In this document: positions 25,594-35,144 of the stretch, piece by piece
Layout: every line of letters starts with the position of its first letter
Numbering within the stretch: the first letter of the stretch is position 1
Assembly (NCBI RefSeq): GCF_003324565.1
Contig: NZ_QOLA01000002.1
Span: 434,001-498,000, forward strand
From: Streptomyces sp. SDr-06
GTDB taxonomy: Bacteria; Actinomycetota; Actinomycetes; Streptomycetales; Streptomycetaceae
Length of the DNA: 64,000 bases
Direction of reading: 5' to 3'
Made by a program: the position numbers and the translations under genes
The notes under the pieces: model-generated
Told to the model about the DNA's origin: nothing
Seen by the model: the letters and a program-made list of their open reading frames with translations, nothing else
Databases searched by the model: none

Positions 25594-25872
25594 ATGATCG
25601 TCCGGATCATGGGGGAGGGGCAGGTGAAGCTGGCGGACAGCCACTTCACCGAGCTCAACAGGCTCGACGACGACCTCCTCGACGAGATGGAGGCCGGCGA
25701 CGAGGAGGGCTTCCGGCGCACGCTCGGCGCGCTCCTCGACGCGGTGCGCCGGTTGGGCGAGCCCCTTCCCGATGACGCCCTGGAGCCGTCCGAGCTGATC
25801 CTGCCGAGCCCGGACGCGACGCTGGACGAGGTCAGGGACATGCTCAGCGACGACGGCCTCATTCCTGGCTGA
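25594..25872 (+). CDS. PspA-associated protein PspAA
   Basis: A 92-residue acidic protein (MIVRIMGEGQVKLADSHFTELNRLDDDLL ends in two shorter pieces of helix). Actinobacterial pspA genes are commonly followed by a small partner called PspAA with this MIVRIxGEGQ opening. AGGAG lies seven bases before ATG 25594, only 19 nt after pspA. It probably modulates PspA oligomers. The assignment rests on position and the N-terminal motif. Confidence 0.8.
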   Translation: MIVRIMGEGQVKLADSHFTELNRLDDDLLDEMEAGDEEGFRRTLGALLDAVRRLGEPLPDDALEPSELILPSPDATLDEVRDMLSDDGLIPG

Positions 25873-25912
25873 CGCGGACCGGGGCGGCGCGCCCCCGTTA
25901 CGGTAGGTGGCC

Positions 25913-27136
25913 GTGACCCTCCTCGACCGTGCCCGCCCCTGGCTCCGGGCGCATCCACTGGCCCTGGATGCCGGCCTCGCCTTCGGCGTACTGCTCTGCA
26001 TGGTCGTCGGCTCCTTCGCCGACCCGCACGGGCCGAACGGGCCGACCTTCGGCACCCGTACGCCGGGACTGCGTTCGCTCGTCCTGATGACGCTGGCCGC
26101 CGCCGTCCTCGTACTGCGGCGGCGCAGACCCGTCGCCGTGCTCGCCTGCACCAGCGCCCTGGCCATGGTCGAGCTGGGCCTCGGCGCACCGCCCGCGCCG
26201 GTCGCGATGAGCGCCGTCGTCGCGCTCTACACGGTCGCCGCCCACACCGACCGGCCCACCACCTACCGGGTCGGCGTGCTCACCATCGTGGTGCTCACCG
26301 GCACGGCGATGCTCTTCGGCGTCCCGCCCTGGTACTCCCAGGAACACCTCGGGGTCTTCGCCTGGACCGGCATGGCCGCGGCCGCCGGGGACGCCGTGCG
26401 CAGCCGGCGCGCCTTCGTCGACGCGATCAGGGAGCGGGCCGAGCGGGCCGAGCACGGGCGCGAGGAGGAGGCCCGGCGCCGGGTCGCCGAGGAGCGGCTG
26501 CGCATCGCCCGCGACCTGCACGACGTGGTGGCCCACCACATCGCGCTCGTCAACGTGCAGGCCGGCGTCGCCGCGCACGTCATGGACAAGCGGCCCGACC
26601 AGGCCAAGGAGGCCCTCGCCCATGTGCGCGAGGCCAGCCGCTCGGCGCTGGGTGAACTCCGCGCCACGGTCGGCCTGTTGCGCCAGTCCGGCGACCCCGC
26701 CGCCCCCACCGAGCCCGCCCCCGGGCTCGCCGTCCTCGACGATCTGCTCAGCGGCTTCCGGCGGGCCGGGCTGCCCGTGGAGCTCGCCCGCTCCGACGAC
26801 GCCCCGCTGCCCGCCTCCGTCGACCTCGCCGCCTACCGGGTCATCCAGGAGGCGCTCACCAACGTGCAGAAGCACGCCGGGCCCGGCGCCAAGGCCGAGG
26901 TGAGCATCGTGCGGGTCGGGCCCCACACCGAGATCACCGTCATCGACAACGGCACGGGTACCGGCGCTGCCGCGGGCGACGGCGGCGGCCACGGCCTGCT
27001 CGGCATGCGCGAGCGGGTCACCGCGCTCGGCGGCACCTGCACCGCCGGGCCCCGCTACGGCGGCGGCTTCCGGGTCCAGGCGATACTGCCGGTCAAGACC
27101 GCGGAGACCGGGGCCACGGGGGAAGGCACGGCATGA
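25913..27136 (+). CDS. two-component sensor histidine kinase (NarL/DesK type)
   Basis: A 407-residue kinase. Four to five hydrophobic segments occupy about residues 15-150. A dimerisation/phosphoacceptor helix RIARDLHDVVAHHIALVNVQAG with His203 (HisKA_3) follows. The HATPase domain shows VIQEALTNVQKHA (N box) and GHGLLGMRERV (G box). GTG 25913 is chosen because AGGTGG precedes it; GTG 25907 is also in frame. The gene overlaps its response regulator by 4 nt (ATGA). Being downstream of pspA/pspAA, it probably senses membrane stress. The signal is unknown. Confidence 0.9.
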   Translation: MTLLDRARPWLRAHPLALDAGLAFGVLLCMVVGSFADPHGPNGPTFGTRTPGLRSLVLMTLAAAVLVLRRRRPVAVLACTSALAMVELGLGAPPAPVAMSAVVALYTVAAHTDRPTTYRVGVLTIVVLTGTAMLFGVPPWYSQEHLGVFAWTGMAAAAGDAVRSRRAFVDAIRERAERAEHGREEEARRRVAEERLRIARDLHDVVAHHIALVNVQAGVAAHVMDKRPDQAKEALAHVREASRSALGELRATVGLLRQSGDPAAPTEPAPGLAVLDDLLSGFRRAGLPVELARSDDAPLPASVDLAAYRVIQEALTNVQKHAGPGAKAEVSIVRVGPHTEITVIDNGTGTGAAAGDGGGHGLLGMRERVTALGGTCTAGPRYGGGFRVQAILPVKTAETGATGEGTA

Positions 27137-27819
27137 CGATCAAGGTGGTACTCGCCGACGACCAGGCGCTGCTGCGCTCGGCGTTCCGCGTGCTGGTCGA
27201 CTCGGAGCCGGACATGGAGGTCGTGGGCGAGGCGGCGGACGGCGCCGAGGTCGTCACCGTGGTCCACCGGACCCGGCCCGACGTCGTCCTGATGGACATC
27301 CGGATGCCCGGCACCGACGGGCTCGCCGCCACCCGCGCCATCACCGCCGACCCGGCCCTGGCCGGTGTCCATGTGGTGATGCTGACGACCTTCGAGGTCG
27401 ACGAGTACGTCGTGCAGTCGCTGCGCGCCGGGGCCTCCGGCTTCCTCGGCAAGGGGGCCGAGCCCGAGGAACTGCTCGGCGCGATCCGGATCGCCGCGGC
27501 CGGTGAGGCCCTGCTGTCCCCGGCCGCGACCAAGGGCCTGATCACCACCTTCCTCGCCCAGGGCGGCAGTTGGGACGGCGGGGAGGACGCGCGGCGGCAC
27601 GGCGAGCGGCTCGCCGCGCTCACCGTCCGCGAACGCGAGGTGCTGGTCCAGGTCGCCGGCGGTCACTCCAACGACGAGATCGCCGAACGCCTCGCGGTGA
27701 GCCCGCTGACCGTCAAGACCCATGTCAACCGCGCGATGGCCAAATTGAGCGCCCGCGACCGCGCCCAACTGGTGGTCATCGCCTACGAATCGGGCCTTGT
27801 GCGCCCACGGGTGGACTGA
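27133..27819 (+). CDS. NarL/LuxR-family response regulator
   Basis: A 228-residue partner of the kinase. The receiver domain (1-120) has acidic residues LADDQ, the phosphoacceptor Asp in VVLMDIRMPG, the switch Thr in MLTTFE, and the Lys in FLGKG. The C-terminal LuxR helix-turn-helix reads LTVREREVLVQVAGGHSNDEIAERL then VKTHVNRAMAKL. It is translationally coupled to the kinase. The targets may include the pspA operon or the RND gene 200 nt downstream, which is inference. Confidence 0.93.
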   Translation: MTIKVVLADDQALLRSAFRVLVDSEPDMEVVGEAADGAEVVTVVHRTRPDVVLMDIRMPGTDGLAATRAITADPALAGVHVVMLTTFEVDEYVVQSLRAGASGFLGKGAEPEELLGAIRIAAAGEALLSPAATKGLITTFLAQGGSWDGGEDARRHGERLAALTVREREVLVQVAGGHSNDEIAERLAVSPLTVKTHVNRAMAKLSARDRAQLVVIAYESGLVRPRVD

Positions 27820-28017
27820 AGGGTGGAGCGCGGCGTACTGCGGCTGCGGTATGTGCGGGATAAGGAAAGGGACCTGGGAGCGAGGGATCGGACCCGCTCC
27901 ATGGCCGAGGGTTATAGGCGGGGGCCGGGTCTTCCCGGGTGACGCGCCGCGCGATCGCGGGCCGGTCCCGCCTGTCTCGTACCGCCGCTCGCACGCCACA
28001 GAAGAGAGACCCCACCC

Positions 28018-31000
28018 ATGTCCTGGCTGTCCAGATTCAGCCTCGCACAACGGGCCCTGATAGGCCTGATGTCGATCGTCGCGATCGTCTTCGGGGCGAT
28101 CGCCATTCCGCAGCTCAAGCAGCAGCTGCTGCCGACCATCGAACTGCCCATGGTGTCGGTGCTCGCCCCCTATCAGGGCGCGTCCCCCGACGTGGTCGAG
28201 AAGCAGGTCGTCGAGCCGCTCGAAAAGAACATCAAGGCCGTCAGCGGAGTCAAGGGCATCACGTCCACGGCGTCCGAGGGCAACGCCGTGATCATGGCGA
28301 CCTTCGAGTACGGCACCGGTACGAAGCAGCTCGTCGCCGACATCCAGCAGGCCGTCAACCGCTCGCGCAACCAGATCCCCTCCGAGGTCGACCCGCAGGT
28401 CGTGGCCGGATCCACCGACGACATGCCGACCGTGGTGCTCGCGGTGACCTCCGACAAGGACCAGCAGGCGCTCGCCGATCAGCTGGACCGCACGGTCGTC
28501 CCGGTCCTCCAGGACATCAAGGGCGTCGGCCGCGTGAGCGTCGACGGCGTCCAGGACCTCCAGGTCAACGTCACGCCCGACCCGAAGAAGCTCGCCGCGG
28601 CCGGTCTGACCACCCTGACCCTCGGCGACGCCCTCAAGGCGGGCGGCGCGACCATCCCGGGCGGCTCGTTCTCAGAGGACGGCAAGAGCCGCACCGTCCA
28701 GGTCGGCGGCCCCTACACCTCGCTCCAGCAGATCGAGAACCTGCGCATCAAGCCGCAGCAGGGCGCCCCGGTCCGCCTCGGCGACCTCGCCACCGTCAAG
28801 CAGCAGCCCGCGAAGCGGGTCTCCATCACGCGCACCAACGGCAGGCCCAGCCTCGCCGTGATGGCCACCATGGACCACGACGGCAGCGCCGTCGCGATCT
28901 CCCAGGCGGTCAAGGACAAGCTGCCCGACCTGAAGAAGGGCCTCGGCTCCGGCGCGGAGCTCACCGTGGTCTCGGACCAGGGCCCCCAGGTCTCCAAGGC
29001 CATCTCCGGCCTCACCACCGAGGGCGCGCTCGGCCTGCTCTTCGCGGTGATCGTGATCCTGCTCTTCCTCGCCTCGGTGCGCTCCACGCTGGTGACCGCG
29101 GTCTCCATCCCGCTGTCCGTGGTCCTCGCGCTGATCGTGCTGTGGACGCAGGACCTCTCGCTCAACATGCTGACCCTGGGCGCGCTGACGATCGCGATCG
29201 GCCGGGTCGTCGACGACTCGATCGTGGTCCTGGAGAACATCAAGCGCCACCTCGGCTACGGCGAGGAGCGCCACGCCGCGATCCTGGCGGCGGTCAAGGA
29301 GGTCGCGGGCGCGGTCACCGCGTCGACGCTCACCACCGTCGCAGTCTTCCTGCCGATCGCCTTCGTGAACGGCATGGTGGGCGAGCTGTTCGGCTCGTTC
29401 AGCCTGACCGTCACCGCGGCGCTGCTCGCCTCGCTGCTCGTCTCCCTGACCGTCGTCCCGGTCCTGTCGTACTGGTTCCTGCGCGCCCCCAAGTCGATCG
29501 CGGGCATCGACCCGGACGAGGCGCGCCGCAAGGCGGAGGAGAAGGAGAACAGGTCGCGCCTCCAGCGGCTGTACGTCCCGGTGCTCCGCTTCGCCACCCG
29601 CCGCCGCGTCACCAGTGTGGTCCTCGCGGTCGTCATCCTGGTCGGCACCTTCGGCATGGCCGGGCTGCTCAAGACCAACTTCTTCGACCAGGGCGAGCAG
29701 GACACCCTGTCGATCAAGCAGGAGCTGGAGCCCGGCACCAGCCTGGACGCGGCGGACGCGGCCTCCAAGAAGGTCGAGCGGATCCTCGCGGCCGACCCGG
29801 CGGTCAAGAGCTACCAGGTCACCGTCGGCTCCTCCGGCTTCATGGCGGCCTTCGGCGGCGGCACCGGCGCCAACCAGGCCTCGTACACCGTGACGCTGAA
29901 GAGCGCGGGCGACTACGACAAGGCGCACGACCGTCTGGAGGCGGCCCTCAAGGGCCAGCCGGGCCACCCCGCCATCTCCTCCGGCGGAGGCTTCGGCAGC
30001 CAGGACCTGAGCGTGGTCGTCAAGGCGGCCGACGGGGACGTCCTGAAGAAGGCCTCCGAGCAGGTGCGCCAGGCGGTCGCGAGCCTGAAGGACGTCAGCG
30101 ACGTCCAGAGCGACCTGGCGCAGAGCGTGCCCCGGGTCTCGGTGCAGCCCAACGACAAGGCGGCCGACGCGGGCTTCAACCAGACCACCCTCGGCATGGC
30201 CGTCGCCCAGCAGGTGCGGGGCACCCAGGTCACCAAGGCGATCATGGGCGACGCCGAGCGGGACGTGTACATCACCGCGGCCGACCCGGCCACGACGGTG
30301 GACCAGCTCAAAAACCTGCCGCTCGGCCCGGTCAAGCTCGGTGACATCGCCGACGTGAAGCTGGTGCCCGGCCCGGTCTCGATGACCCGGATCGACGGTG
30401 CCCGCTCGGCGACCATCACCGCCAAGCCGGTCGGCGACAACACCGGCAAGGTCAGCACCGACCTCCAGGCCAAGATCAAGGACCTGAAGCTGCCGGCCGG
30501 CGCCACCGCCTCCATCGGCGGCGTCTCCTCGGACCAGTCGGACGCGTTCAAGAACCTGGGTCTGGCGATGCTGGCGGCGATCGCGATCGTCTTCATGCTC
30601 CTGGTCGCGACGTTCAAGTCCCTGATCCAGCCGCTGATCCTGCTGGTCGCCATCCCGTTCGCGGCCACCGGCGCCATCGGTCTGCTGATCGCCACCGGCA
30701 CCCCGATGGGCGTCCCGGCGATGATCGGCATGCTCATGCTGATCGGCATCGTGGTCACCAACGCGATCGTCCTGATCGACCTGATCAACCAGTACCGCAA
30801 GCAGGGCCTCGGCGTCGTCGAGGCGGTCGTCGAGGGCGGCCGCCACCGGCTGCGCCCGATCCTCATGACGGCCCTGGCGACGATCTTCGCGCTGCTCCCG
30901 ATGGCGCTCGGTATCACGGGCGAGGGCGGCTTCATCGCCCAGCCGCTCGCGGTCGTGGTGATCGGCGGTCTGGTGACGTCGACCCTGCTGACCCTTCTCC

Positions 31001-31134
31001 TGGTGCCGACCCTCTACGCGATGGTCGAGCTCCGCAAGGAGCGCAAGGCCAGGAAGAAGGCGGCCAAGCGCGCCAGGAAGGCGGGCGCGGCCGCGCCGGA
31101 CGACTCCGCCGACCGCGAGCCGGCCAACGCCTGA
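28018..31134 (+). CDS. RND-family (AcrB/HAE-type) efflux transporter
   Basis: A 1038-residue proton-driven transporter with the duplicated RND plan. TM1 is near residue 15 (LIGLMSIVAIVFGAIAI), a large external domain runs to about 335, and TM2-6 follow with the proton-relay Asp399/Asp400 in GRVVDDSIVVLENI. The second external domain spans about 550-830 and the remaining helices end near 1015. The N-terminal motif QLLPTIELPMVSVLAPYQGASP is that of hydrophobe/amphiphile transporters. No membrane fusion protein gene is adjacent, and a Gram-positive has no outer channel, so it probably works alone or moves envelope lipids. The tail is Lys/Arg-rich. Confidence 0.92.
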   Translation: MSWLSRFSLAQRALIGLMSIVAIVFGAIAIPQLKQQLLPTIELPMVSVLAPYQGASPDVVEKQVVEPLEKNIKAVSGVKGITSTASEGNAVIMATFEYGTGTKQLVADIQQAVNRSRNQIPSEVDPQVVAGSTDDMPTVVLAVTSDKDQQALADQLDRTVVPVLQDIKGVGRVSVDGVQDLQVNVTPDPKKLAAAGLTTLTLGDALKAGGATIPGGSFSEDGKSRTVQVGGPYTSLQQIENLRIKPQQGAPVRLGDLATVKQQPAKRVSITRTNGRPSLAVMATMDHDGSAVAISQAVKDKLPDLKKGLGSGAELTVVSDQGPQVSKAISGLTTEGALGLLFAVIVILLFLASVRSTLVTAVSIPLSVVLALIVLWTQDLSLNMLTLGALTIAIGRVVDDSIVVLENIKRHLGYGEERHAAILAAVKEVAGAVTASTLTTVAVFLPIAFVNGMVGELFGSFSLTVTAALLASLLVSLTVVPVLSYWFLRAPKSIAGIDPDEARRKAEEKENRSRLQRLYVPVLRFATRRRVTSVVLAVVILVGTFGMAGLLKTNFFDQGEQDTLSIKQELEPGTSLDAADAASKKVERILAADPAVKSYQVTVGSSGFMAAFGGGTGANQASYTVTLKSAGDYDKAHDRLEAALKGQPGHPAISSGGGFGSQDLSVVVKAADGDVLKKASEQVRQAVASLKDVSDVQSDLAQSVPRVSVQPNDKAADAGFNQTTLGMAVAQQVRGTQVTKAIMGDAERDVYITAADPATTVDQLKNLPLGPVKLGDIADVKLVPGPVSMTRIDGARSATITAKPVGDNTGKVSTDLQAKIKDLKLPAGATASIGGVSSDQSDAFKNLGLAMLAAIAIVFMLLVATFKSLIQPLILLVAIPFAATGAIGLLIATGTPMGVPAMIGMLMLIGIVVTNAIVLIDLINQYRKQGLGVVEAVVEGGRHRLRPILMTALATIFALLPMALGITGEGGFIAQPLAVVVIGGLVTSTLLTLLLVPTLYAMVELRKERKARKKAAKRARKAGAAAPDDSADREPANA

Positions 31135-31162
31135 CCCGGCCGGTTCGCCCGCCCGGTACGTA

Positions 31163-31206
31163 CGCCGAAGGCCGCCCCCACCGCGAGGTGGGGGCGGCCT
31201 TCGGCG
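31163..31206. terminator. 20-bp bidirectional terminator between the RND gene and nadA
   Basis: The arms 31163-31182 and 31187-31206 pair perfectly over 20 bp with a GCGA loop. It is the only feature of the 93-nt convergent gap and serves both strands. Confidence 0.85.
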
Positions 31207-31227
31207 TCGCGCGGGCCGGGGGAGTGG

Positions 31228-32433
31228 CTACGGCAGGGCCAGCATCCGCTCCAGAGCCAGCTTCGCGAAGCTCTCGGTCTCCTTGTCGACCTGGATCTGG
31301 TTGATCAGCTTGCCCTCGGCGAGCGACTCCAGCGTCCACACCAGGTGGGGCAGGTCGATCCGGTTCATGGTCGAGCAGAAGCAGACCGTCTTGTCGAGGA
31401 AGACGATCTCCTTGTCCTCGGCGGCGAACCGGTTGGCCAGGCGGCGCACCAGGTTCAGCTCGGTGCCGATCGCCCACTTCGAGCCGCGCGGGGCGGCTTC
31501 GAGGGCCTTGATGATGTATTCGGTCGAGCCCACGTAGTCGGCCGCGGCCACGACCTCGTGCTTGCACTCGGGGTGCACCAGGACGTTCACGCCCGGGATG
31601 CGCTCGCGCACGTCGTTCACCGAGTCCAGCGAGAAGCGGCCGTGCACCGAGCAGTGCCCGCGCCACAGGATCATCTTGGCGCCCCGCAGCTCCTCGACGG
31701 TGAGCCCGCCGTTCGGCTTGTGCGGGTTGTAGAGCACGCAGTCCTCCAGGGACATGCCGAGCTCGCGCACAGCGGTGTTGCGGCCCAGGTGCTGGTCCGG
31801 CAGGAACAGGACCTTGTCACCCTGCTCGAACGCCCAGTTCAGGGCGCGCTCGGCATTGGAGGACGTGCAGATGGTGCCGCCGTGCTTGCCGGTGAACGCC
31901 TTGATGTCGGCCGAGGAGTTCATGTACGAGACGGGCACGACCTGCTCGGCCACGCCGGCCTCGGTCAGCACGTCCCAGCACTCGGCGACCTGCTCGGCGG
32001 TGGCCATGTCGGCCATCGAGCAGCCGGCGGCGAGGTCCGGCAGGACGACCTTCTGGTCGTCGCCGGTCAGGATGTCCGCGGACTCGGCCATGAAGTGCAC
32101 ACCGCAGAACACGATGTACTCGGCCTCCGGCTTCGCGGCGGCGTCCTTGGCCAGCTTGAACGAGTCGCCCGTCACGTCGGCGAACTCGATGACCTCGTCG
32201 CGCTGGTAGTGGTGACCGAGGATGAAGACCTTGTCCCCGAGCTTCGCCTTGGCCGCGCGGGCGCGCTCCACCAGGTCCGGGTCGGAGGGCGACGGCAGGT
32301 CACCGGGACACTCCACGCCGCGCTCGCTCTTGGGGTCGGCCTCGCGGCCGAGCAGGAGCAGCGCGAGCGGCGTCGGCTGGACGTCGAGCTCGACGCGGCC
32401 GGCGAGGTCCTGACGGGGCTGGGCGGTGGTCAC
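31228..32433 (-). CDS. nadA: quinolinate synthase
   Basis: 4Fe-4S enzyme that condenses iminoaspartate and dihydroxyacetone phosphate to quinolinate for NAD synthesis. The 401-residue protein contains VFILGHHYQRDEVIEFAD, the first cluster Cys in YIVFCGVHFMAESAD, a second Cys in WRGHCSVHGRF and the third in KTVCFCSTMNRID. An N-terminal extension of about 60 residues (LALLLLGREADPKSERGVECPG) is normal in actinobacteria. GTG 32433 has AAAGGG eight bases ahead; GTG 32442 is the alternative. It is divergent from an Fe-S carrier gene. Confidence 0.95.
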   Translation of the reverse strand: MTTAQPRQDLAGRVELDVQPTPLALLLLGREADPKSERGVECPGDLPSPSDPDLVERARAAKAKLGDKVFILGHHYQRDEVIEFADVTGDSFKLAKDAAAKPEAEYIVFCGVHFMAESADILTGDDQKVVLPDLAAGCSMADMATAEQVAECWDVLTEAGVAEQVVPVSYMNSSADIKAFTGKHGGTICTSSNAERALNWAFEQGDKVLFLPDQHLGRNTAVRELGMSLEDCVLYNPHKPNGGLTVEELRGAKMILWRGHCSVHGRFSLDSVNDVRERIPGVNVLVHPECKHEVVAAADYVGSTEYIIKALEAAPRGSKWAIGTELNLVRRLANRFAAEDKEIVFLDKTVCFCSTMNRIDLPHLVWTLESLAEGKLINQIQVDKETESFAKLALERMLALP

Positions 32434-32756
32434 GTCACGCACCCTTTCTGTTTCCTGAGCAGTGCGGCGGAGCCGCTCCAGTGGAGCCAGTGCTTGGTGC
32501 TTGCACCGGGGTTTTCGTCTAAATGACGCTATCTATCATAACTGCTTCACGTCACTTTGACGATGGCCATAGCGTCGATGTGACGCACCCGGTCCGCGCC
32601 CGCCCCCGCACGGAGTTGTCCCCAGGCCTTTCCGCGCCCGGCGCTCCGTGTGCGAGCATGAAAGAGCAGAACCCCAGAAGAGCCCGGAATGAATCCGGGG
32701 CCCCGCCGGTTGCAACCGTCGGCAAGCAGTCTCCGTACAACCCGGGAGAGAAGCAG
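32434..32756. promoter_or_regulatory. divergent promoter region nadA / Fe-S carrier
   Basis: A 323-nt gap that must hold both promoters. The most AT-rich piece (CTATCTATCATAACT near 32528) is a likely -10 area. An 8-bp dyad GACGCTAT (32525-32532) / ATAGCGTC (32569-32576) brackets it, and a shorter CGTCA-CTT-TGACG sits inside. These could be operator sites for NAD or Fe-S control. The evidence is only symmetry and position. Confidence 0.4.
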
Positions 32757-33113
32757 ATGTCCGTATCGGACGAGACCACCACCGTGAGCGACGGCATCCT
32801 CCTGTCCGACGCCGCCGCGGCCAAGGTCAAGGGCCTCCTTGAGCAGGAAGGCCGGGACGACCTGGCGCTGCGTGTCGCCGTTCAGCCGGGCGGCTGCTCC
32901 GGCCTGCGCTACCAGCTGTTCTTCGACGAGCGCTCGCTCGACGGCGACGTCGTCAAGGACTTCGACGGCGTCAAGGTCGTCACCGACCGCATGAGCGCCC
33001 CGTACCTGGGCGGCGCCTCGATCGACTTCGTCGACACCATCGAGAAGCAGGGCTTCACGATCGACAACCCGAACGCGACGGGTTCCTGCGCCTGCGGCGA
33101 CTCCTTCAGCTAA
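32757..33113 (+). CDS. erpA: A-type Fe-S cluster insertion protein (ErpA-like)
   Basis: A 118-residue A-type carrier that delivers Fe-S clusters to apo-enzymes. The three conserved cysteines are present, in VQPGGCSGLRY and in the C-terminal GSCACGDSF. ATG 32757 follows GGGAGAG with correct spacing and gives the usual N-terminus. It is divergent from nadA, whose product needs a 4Fe-4S cluster, so a functional link is plausible. Confidence 0.92.
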   Translation: MSVSDETTTVSDGILLSDAAAAKVKGLLEQEGRDDLALRVAVQPGGCSGLRYQLFFDERSLDGDVVKDFDGVKVVTDRMSAPYLGGASIDFVDTIEKQGFTIDNPNATGSCACGDSFS

Positions 33114-33128
33114 GCCCCACGGCAGCCG

Positions 33129-33166
33129 AAAGGCGGGTGCCCCCGGTCACCGGGGACACCCGCCTT
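33129..33166 (+). terminator. terminator of the Fe-S carrier gene
   Basis: An outer stem AAGGCGGGTG/CACCCGCCTT and an inner CCCCGG/CCGGGG stem with small bulges, 15 nt after the stop codon. It also faces the convergent gene ending at 33196. Confidence 0.65.
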
Positions 33167-33195
33167 CGCCATGTCCGGCCCGCGGCCGGGTCGCG

Positions 33196-34680
33196 CTACT
33201 TCTTCGGCAGCTCCTTGCCGGTGTCGGCGTCGATCACCTGCCGGGCCCCGAGCGCCTCGTGCAGCTGCACCTGGACGGTCTGCTGCTTGGCCAGCAGGAC
33301 GCACATCTTCTTCGGGTCCTTGACCTGTCCGGTCACCTTCACCCGCACGCCGCCGCCGCTCTCGTCGGCGGTCGCCGTGTACGTGCTGCACACCCCGCCC
33401 CAGAACGTGACGGTCAGCGTCCGCCCGTCCGGCGCGACGGCGTACGACACCAGGGCCTGGCCGTGGTCGCCGGCCGTGGCCGACCCCGACGGCGCCGGCA
33501 CGGGAGCGCCGGTCGGCGGGGCGGGCGGCTTCGCGATGTACTGGGGCGCCACCGCCGGAGCGGTGATCGTGAACGGCTGTCCCGCGGGCGGCTTGACCTC
33601 GAAGAGCCACGACGGCACGAGCGCCTGCACCCCGTCCACGAACTGCGCGGCGAGCCCGAAGGTGGCCCCGTCGATCGTCACGGTCGAGGGCGTGCCCTGC
33701 TTGCACGGCTGGATGTTGCCCTGCGGATCACTCGGGAGCCTGCCCTTGGTGGGCTGCCCGTCGAGCGGCACCGGCGCCGCGCAGTCCTTGCTCCTCGGCC
33801 GCTCGGTGGTGTGGCTGTTGAGCTGAGCCAGCGTCTGGTCCGCGCTCAGCACCGGATAGGTGGCGCCCTTGTCCGGCGTCTTCAAGTGGCCGCTGCCGCC
33901 GACCACTTGACCGTCCGGTCCGACCTGGATGCCGGTGGTCCAGCCGTAGGTGGGGAGGCCGTCGACGACCGGGTCGGCGTTGACCACCCGGGCCGAGGCC
34001 AGGATCTCCTTGGCGTCCAGCTTGGCGTCGTCCTCGCCGAGCGCCTTGAGGACCGGCGCCGCGGCCGCCTTCGCCGCCTCCTCGCTCACCGGCGCACCAC
34101 CGGCCGCGCCGTCGCCCGCATCCGCGCCGGTGGTGTGCATCGGACACATCTTGCCCTTGGGGCAGTTGTCCGACCCGCCGATGCCGTACCGGGCGAACGT
34201 CCAGGTGCCCGGCGCCTTCTGACTGACCGTCAGAGTCGGTCCCGAGCCGTCCTTCGTCGCGCCCGCCTTCCAGGTGTCGCCCTCAAGACGCGCCGTGCCC
34301 TCGATGCCCAGCACCTTGGCGAGGCGGTTCACGTCGGCCTCGTCCACCGTGCCGCGCGGCTGGTGGACGGCCGCCTTGCCGGGGCCGCCGGGCAGCTTGA
34401 CCGACGCCCGGTAGACCACCCCGTTCGGGTCGGGCTCGCCGGGCGCGATCCCGTTGCCGCCACCGCTGGGGCCGGGGCCGGGGGCGCTGTCGAGTGCGAG
34501 CGGCGGAGGTGCGCCGTCCCCTCCGGGCGCCGTGTCGCCGCCGCCCGAGGACGCCGTCGAGGCCCAGTACGCCCCACCGCCCCCCGCGGCCAGTACGGCC
34601 ACGGCCGCCGCGGCGAGGATCAAGGGAGATCGCCGCGAACGCCGCTGTCGGGGCTCGTCCTGCGTGTGCTCGCTGCTCAC
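33196..34680 (-). CDS. membrane-anchored extracytoplasmic protein, unknown function
   Basis: A 494-residue protein with a short basic cytosolic N-terminus (RQRRSRRS), one transmembrane helix (about 19-42), a Gly/Pro-rich linker to about 85, and a long extracellular part. The latter contains four or more cysteines (SDNCPKGKMCPMH, SKDCAAPVPLDG, IQPCKQG) likely to form disulfides, a Pro-rich stretch near 390 and a beta-rich end. I do not recognise a family. GTG 34680 has AGGAG eight bases ahead. It is convergent with the Fe-S carrier gene. Confidence 0.75.
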   Translation of the reverse strand: MSSEHTQDEPRQRRSRRSPLILAAAAVAVLAAGGGGAYWASTASSGGGDTAPGGDGAPPPLALDSAPGPGPSGGGNGIAPGEPDPNGVVYRASVKLPGGPGKAAVHQPRGTVDEADVNRLAKVLGIEGTARLEGDTWKAGATKDGSGPTLTVSQKAPGTWTFARYGIGGSDNCPKGKMCPMHTTGADAGDGAAGGAPVSEEAAKAAAAPVLKALGEDDAKLDAKEILASARVVNADPVVDGLPTYGWTTGIQVGPDGQVVGGSGHLKTPDKGATYPVLSADQTLAQLNSHTTERPRSKDCAAPVPLDGQPTKGRLPSDPQGNIQPCKQGTPSTVTIDGATFGLAAQFVDGVQALVPSWLFEVKPPAGQPFTITAPAVAPQYIAKPPAPPTGAPVPAPSGSATAGDHGQALVSYAVAPDGRTLTVTFWGGVCSTYTATADESGGGVRVKVTGQVKDPKKMCVLLAKQQTVQVQLHEALGARQVIDADTGKELPKK

Positions 34681-34795
34681 CAGATCGCTCCTGTCCAGTC
34701 GTATCCCGCATCCCCCTTACGAGGGACGCCGATTGGACGGAGCGGGGGAGCGCACGGTTCCATCCGTGCGCCGCACCCCGCGCGATCAGGCCGTT

Positions 34796-35002
34796 TCAGT
34801 CCCCGTATTCGGACATGCCCGCGATCAGCCGTACCGACGAGGGCGGAATCGTCACACCGTGGATGCGGGACGGCGGCACGGGCGCCGGAGCCGCCGTCAC
34901 GGGGACGACCCAGTGCGGTGCCATCCGTGCGCAGTCCCCGCGCAGCTCCGCAAGGCCCTGCTCCCTCGCCACCCCGTACCCGCCGCTCACCTTGGTTTCC
35001 AT
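34796..35002 (-). CDS. small hypothetical protein
   Basis: A 68-residue protein (METKVSGGYGVAREQGLAEL start, Pro/Val-rich middle, ending AGMSEYGD). No motif is recognised. Neither ATG 35002 nor the in-frame GTG 35020 has a ribosome binding site, so a leaderless transcript or no translation at all is possible. It sits in the gap between two divergent genes. Confidence 0.45.
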   Translation of the reverse strand: METKVSGGYGVAREQGLAELRGDCARMAPHWVVPVTAAPAPVPPSRIHGVTIPPSSVRLIAGMSEYGD

Positions 35003-35144
35003 GCTTCGCACCGTACGCACCGGAAGCGTGCGCAGAAAGACCTACTATTGGGTAGTTTCCGCCGGTCGGCCCAGCCGCGGCGACCCGGTAGCGTGAACCG
35101 TCAACGCCGTCCCCCAGCTGTCCCTCATCAGGAGCGCCTCCGCC

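Noticed and set aside
28672..30846. A minus-strand frame of 724 codons opposite the RND transporter gene
   Set aside because: Asp/Arg/Val-rich antisense typical of high-GC genes; the plus strand encodes an intact transporter.
34796..35020. The longer version of the small hypothetical gene starting at GTG 35020
   Set aside because: The added six codons carry no ribosome binding site and no distinctive sequence. ATG 35002 is kept, with low confidence.
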